From Weizmannia acidilactici (GTDB lineage: Bacteria > Bacillota > Bacilli > Bacillales > Bacillaceae_C): 46,423 nucleotides of DNA. Both the position numbers and the translations under genes were made by a program. The stretch covers positions 1-46,423 of the forward strand of contig NZ_BKZP01000027.1 of NCBI RefSeq assembly GCF_008974185.1, in the 5' to 3' direction. This document shows positions 43,967 through 46,423 of this stretch, piece after piece; the stretch's first letter is position 1; each line of letters begins with the position of its first letter. The notes below the pieces were generated by a model. The model was given only the letters and a program-made list of their open reading frames with translations. It was not told the DNA's origin and ran no database searches.

Positions 43967-44767
43967 TCAATCCAAAATATTTTCCAGGCCGTAAACGAAT
44001 GTATCGAGGTTCATGACGGTTTCTACTGCAACTTTGACACCTGACATAAAAGATTCCCGGTTAAATGAATCGTGGCGGATCGTCAACAGCTGGCCGCCGC
44101 CGCCGAACAGCACTTCCTGGTGCGCAACAAGGCCAGGCAGGCGGACACTGTGGATGTGCATCCCTTCAAAATCTGCCCCTCTTGCCCCTTTCAACGTTTC
44201 TTTTTCATTCGGATGTCCTTGTGTTTTTTTCGTACGGGCCTCTGAAATCATTTGTGCCGTTTTTACGCTCGTGCCGGACGGGGCGTCCACTTTCTGGTCG
44301 TGATGCAGTTCAACAATTTCCACATCGGGGAAATATTTCGCCGCCATTTTCGCAAATTTCATCATGAGCACCGCCCCGACGGCAAAATTCGGAGCAATGA
44401 TGCAGCCGATCCCTTTTTCCTCGGCAACCGCTTTTAAATCGTCGAGTTCCGCATCCGTAAACCCGGTCGTTCCCACAACAGTGCGGACACCGTACTCAAG
44501 GGCGGCTTTTGCATTGTGATACCCTGCTTTCGGCGCCGTTAAATCAATCCATACATCAGCCGGGCAATTTTCAAGGCATTCCTTGGGATCCGTATAAATC
44601 CGGACCGGTTCGCCGTCATAATCAGATACATCATTCAACAGTTTCCCGCCGTCTTTATGGTCCAAAACGCCGACCAGTTTAAAATTTTCCGTCCTTTGAA
44701 CGAGCTTGACCGCCTCGCTCCCCATTTTCCCGCGCGCGCCGGCAACAATAATGCGTATTACATCCAC
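43967..44767 (-). CDS. dapB: 4-hydroxy-tetrahydrodipicolinate reductase
   Basis: The product is 266 residues. It makes tetrahydrodipicolinate with NAD(P)H for lysine, wall diaminopimelate and spore dipicolinate. The nucleotide fold reads [20 protein letters not shown]. The catalytic [14 protein letters not shown] box holds the His-His and Lys, and [19 protein letters not shown] follows. The start is a GTG at 44767, with AAGGAG about 10 bases upstream, giving the family length. The earlier ATG at 44803 would be too long by 12 residues. It follows ypjD by 17 bases. Confidence 0.96.
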   Translation of the reverse strand: MDVIRIIVAGARGKMGSEAVKLVQRTENFKLVGVLDHKDGGKLLNDVSDYDGEPVRIYTDPKECLENCPADVWIDLTAPKAGYHNAKAALEYGVRTVVGTTGFTDAELDDLKAVAEEKGIGCIIAPNFAVGAVLMMKFAKMAAKYFPDVEIVELHHDQKVDAPSGTSVKTAQMISEARTKKTQGHPNEKETLKGARGADFEGMHIHSVRLPGLVAHQEVLFGGGGQLLTIRHDSFNRESFMSGVKVAVETVMNLDTFVYGLENILD

Positions 44768-44784
44768 GTCCCAACAACTCCTTT

Positions 44785-45114
44785 TCAATCTTTTCTCGTC
44801 CATCTATCTTTATCCCGGGTATTAAATTTATGCAACACCCGGTCATGCGCTTTTTGTAAATCAATATGTAAAGCATTCGCCATACAAATGATGACAAACT
44901 GCAAATCGCCGAGCTCTTCTTCCACCGTTTTCGGCTCTTCATCCGGTTTTTTCGACTTCTCCCCGTAATAATGGTTGATTTCCCTCGCCAGTTCCCCGAG
45001 TTCCTCCGTCAGCCTGGCCGTAAGCGCAAGCGGGCTGAAGTACCCTTCCTTAAACTGTGAGATATAATCGTCCACTTCTTTTTGCATTTGCCGCATTGTT
45101 TTGTCGTCCGTCAT
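44785..45114 (-). CDS. ypjD: MazG-like nucleotide pyrophosphohydrolase YpjD
   Basis: The product is 109 residues with the four-helix MazG fold. The metal-binding acidic pairs are in [12 protein letters not shown] (about 35) and [15 protein letters not shown] (about 64). It probably clears odd nucleotides from the pool. The substrate is not defined for this family member. It opens the long minus-strand operon down to birA. The start ATG has a GGGGGTCAGG site. A weak promoter (TTGTAC-16-TAAAAT) may lie upstream. Confidence 0.93.
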   Translation of the reverse strand: MTDDKTMRQMQKEVDDYISQFKEGYFSPLALTARLTEELGELAREINHYYGEKSKKPDEEPKTVEEELGDLQFVIICMANALHIDLQKAHDRVLHKFNTRDKDRWTRKD

Positions 45115-45203
45115 ATCCTGACCCCCGCAATGTTTGATACTCTTCCATGTTAGCTAAAATTGGCGGATTTTACAAATGATTCATTTGCGTACAATGCGCC
45201 TTA

Positions 45204-45233
45204 TTGCGGTTTTGATTTCTTTTAAGCTATAAT
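45204..45233 (+). promoter_or_regulatory. Promoter of the YitT-family gene
   Basis: TTGCGG (45204-45209) and TATAAT (45228-45233) are 18 bases apart, ending 46 bases ahead of the start codon. Confidence 0.6.
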
Positions 45234-45279
45234 GGGGACGCCGGATATGAAAAATTTGCCGGAAAAGGAGGATATGGAT

Positions 45280-46143
45280 ATGCTGAAAATCAAAAACATC
45301 TTTTTTATTTTGCTCGGGTCTGCCATTTTCGCCTTTGGCATTGTCCATTTCAATATCCAGAACCATCTGGCGGAAGGCGGGTTTACCGGGATCACGCTGC
45401 TCTTCTACTATTTATTTCATATCAATCCCTCCTATTCCAACCTGATTTTGAATATTCCCATATTTATTATTGGATGGAAACTTTTAGGAAAAAAATCGTT
45501 TTACTACACCATCATTGGCACGCTTGGGTCCTCCCTTTTTTTATGGATTTTCGGAAAAAAGCATTTCAATATCCCGCTGCACGATGATATGTTTCTCGCA
45601 TCGCTTTTTGCAGGCGTGTTTATCGGCGTCGGGCTAGGTATTATTTTCCGTTACGGGGGAACATCAGGCGGCGTCGATATTATTGCGAGGCTCATATTTA
45701 AATATAAAGGCGTGGCGATGGGGAGAACGATGTTTATGTTCGACGCCTGTGTGATCACGCTGTCGCTCATTACGTACTTGCACTACCGGGAGGCGATGTA
45801 TACGCTTGTTGCCGTTTTTGTCGGCTCACGCGTCGTCGATTTTCTGCAGGAAGGCGCCTATACGGCAAGAGGAGCTTTTATTATTTCGGAAAAGCATAAT
45901 GAAATTGCCGAAAAGGTGATGAATCAGATGGACCGCGGCGTCACCGTTTTCCGCGGGCACGGGATGTTCACAAAGCAGGATCGCGATGTGTTGTATTGTG
46001 TTGTTGGGAAAAACGAAGTCTCCCGCTTAAAAGGCATTATCCACTCCATTGATCCCCATGCCTTTGTATCGATGATGGTCGTCCACGATGTGCTCGGGGA
46101 AGGATTTACGCTTGATGAAAACAAACAGCCGATCCAGGATTAA
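45280..46143 (+). CDS. ypjC: YitT/DUF161 family membrane protein (YpjC)
   Basis: The product is 287 residues. The first 200 hold about five membrane helices, with FGIVHFNIQNHLAEGGFTGI, IIFRYGGTSGGVDIIARL and YTLVAVFVGSRVVDF typical of the YitT (DUF161) family. The last 90 form a cytoplasmic DUF2179 domain, with RGVTVFRGHGMFTKQDRDVL. The transported substrate or role is unknown. The start at 45280 was chosen because AAGGAGG is 8 bases upstream. An ATG two codons earlier is too close to the site. It is divergent from ypjD, as in B. subtilis. Confidence 0.88.
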   Translation: MLKIKNIFFILLGSAIFAFGIVHFNIQNHLAEGGFTGITLLFYYLFHINPSYSNLILNIPIFIIGWKLLGKKSFYYTIIGTLGSSLFLWIFGKKHFNIPLHDDMFLASLFAGVFIGVGLGIIFRYGGTSGGVDIIARLIFKYKGVAMGRTMFMFDACVITLSLITYLHYREAMYTLVAVFVGSRVVDFLQEGAYTARGAFIISEKHNEIAEKVMNQMDRGVTVFRGHGMFTKQDRDVLYCVVGKNEVSRLKGIIHSIDPHAFVSMMVVHDVLGEGFTLDENKQPIQD

Positions 46144-46153
46144 CCGGATCATA

Positions 46154-46423
46154 ATCGAGTAGGAGGAGGTGACTAGCCCCCGTCCTCTCACACCACCGTA
46201 CGTACGGTTCCGTATGCGGCGGTTCAACCAAATAAATGACGCTTGTCACAATACTTTTCATACAGGCTTTCAGCCCTTGGTGATTCCAGTAGGAGTTACC
46301 AAGGGTTTTGTGTAATATTGGACTTTTAGAAATTCGCCAATATGCTTTCCTTGAGTTTCTCCTCAATGACCCATTTGTATCCTCTTTCAATAAACCTGTT
46401 CTGGCTCCACCCTCTTGAGGTCT
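46154..46423 (-). mobile_element. Group II intron, 3' end, cut by the window edge
   Basis: On the minus strand an open frame reads LRRNSRKAYWRISKSPILHK, then TLGNSYWNHQGLK, the C-terminal endonuclease-like end of group II intron maturases. A one-base shift after GLK is needed to reach the usual ending SLYEKYCDKRHLFG and TGA, so the reading frame may be broken. The RNA end follows, with the domain V hairpin at 46224-46192 (ACCGCCG...CGGTGGT) and then domain VI down to the typical CTACTCGAT close near 46154. Insertion is only about 10 bases behind the ypjC stop. The reverse-transcriptase part lies beyond the right edge. Confidence 0.8.

Noticed and set aside
45115-45240. Lysine riboswitch ahead of the ypjD-dapB operon
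   Set aside because: The gap is too short and lacks the conserved L-box core.

Overview
The window is a chromosomal segment of a low-to-mid G+C, endospore-forming Bacillaceae bacterium. Three things support this: spore genes (cotD, a second CotD-like gene, a YjcZ-type peptide, sspM, yppG), the type-B RNase P RNA, and very close gene-order agreement with the Bacillus subtilis ypjC-dapB-...-recU-yppC-...-yprAB-cotD-ypsA-gpsB-rnpB-ypsC stretch. Protein style and an interspersed Bacillaceae-type repeat would fit Heyndrickxia (Bacillus) coagulans or a near relative. That species guess is inference.

Layout. (1) 1-3.4 kb is an accessory, decayed strip. It holds the 5' half of a frameshifted IS1182-type transposase, a DUF523 gene, two small broken reading frames, two tiny spore genes and a ruined tyrosine integrase lying against the glnA terminator. 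(2) 3.4-9.3 kb holds the glnRA operon with its GlnR operators, the two-headed dynamin dynA and a small zinc-ribbon gene. (3) 9.4-14.1 kb holds an SPFH/prohibitin-like gene split by an in-frame TAG, the guanine-riboswitch-controlled xpt-pbuX operon and an M32 carboxypeptidase. (4) 14.2-17.5 kb holds the THUMP methyltransferase (ypsC), rnpB, gpsB, ypsA and cotD. (5) 17.7-25 kb holds the mitomycin-repair pair mrfAB behind a promoter with a LexA-like box, an Hsp20 gene, yppG, yppE, sspM and yppC. (6) 25-30.7 kb holds recU-ponA on the plus strand, facing ypoC-nth and dnaD. (7) 30.8-45.1 kb is a nearly continuous minus-strand housekeeping block: ypjD-dapB-mgsA-bshB1-bshA-cca-birA, panBCD, dinG, ypmA, ypmB-aspB-asnS, many genes overlapping by 4-47 bases. 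(8) 45.2-46.4 kb holds a YitT-family membrane protein gene and the 3' end of a group II intron that continues past the window.

How the genes work together: glnRA controls nitrogen assimilation. xpt-pbuX salvages purines under a riboswitch. rnpB, cca and ypsC serve RNA maturation. mrfAB, recU, nth and dinG serve DNA repair. gpsB, ponA and recU lie close together and link wall growth, division and chromosome segregation. bshA and bshB1 make bacillithiol, panBCD makes pantothenate and dapB makes diaminopimelate.

The most interesting non-coding signal is in the panBCD leader. A pan-motif hairpin with two bulged adenines is followed by an intrinsic terminator, and the 3' arm of the pan hairpin can instead pair with the terminator's 5' arm. 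This looks like a complete attenuation switch. No wholly new multi-gene defence or metabolic system was seen.
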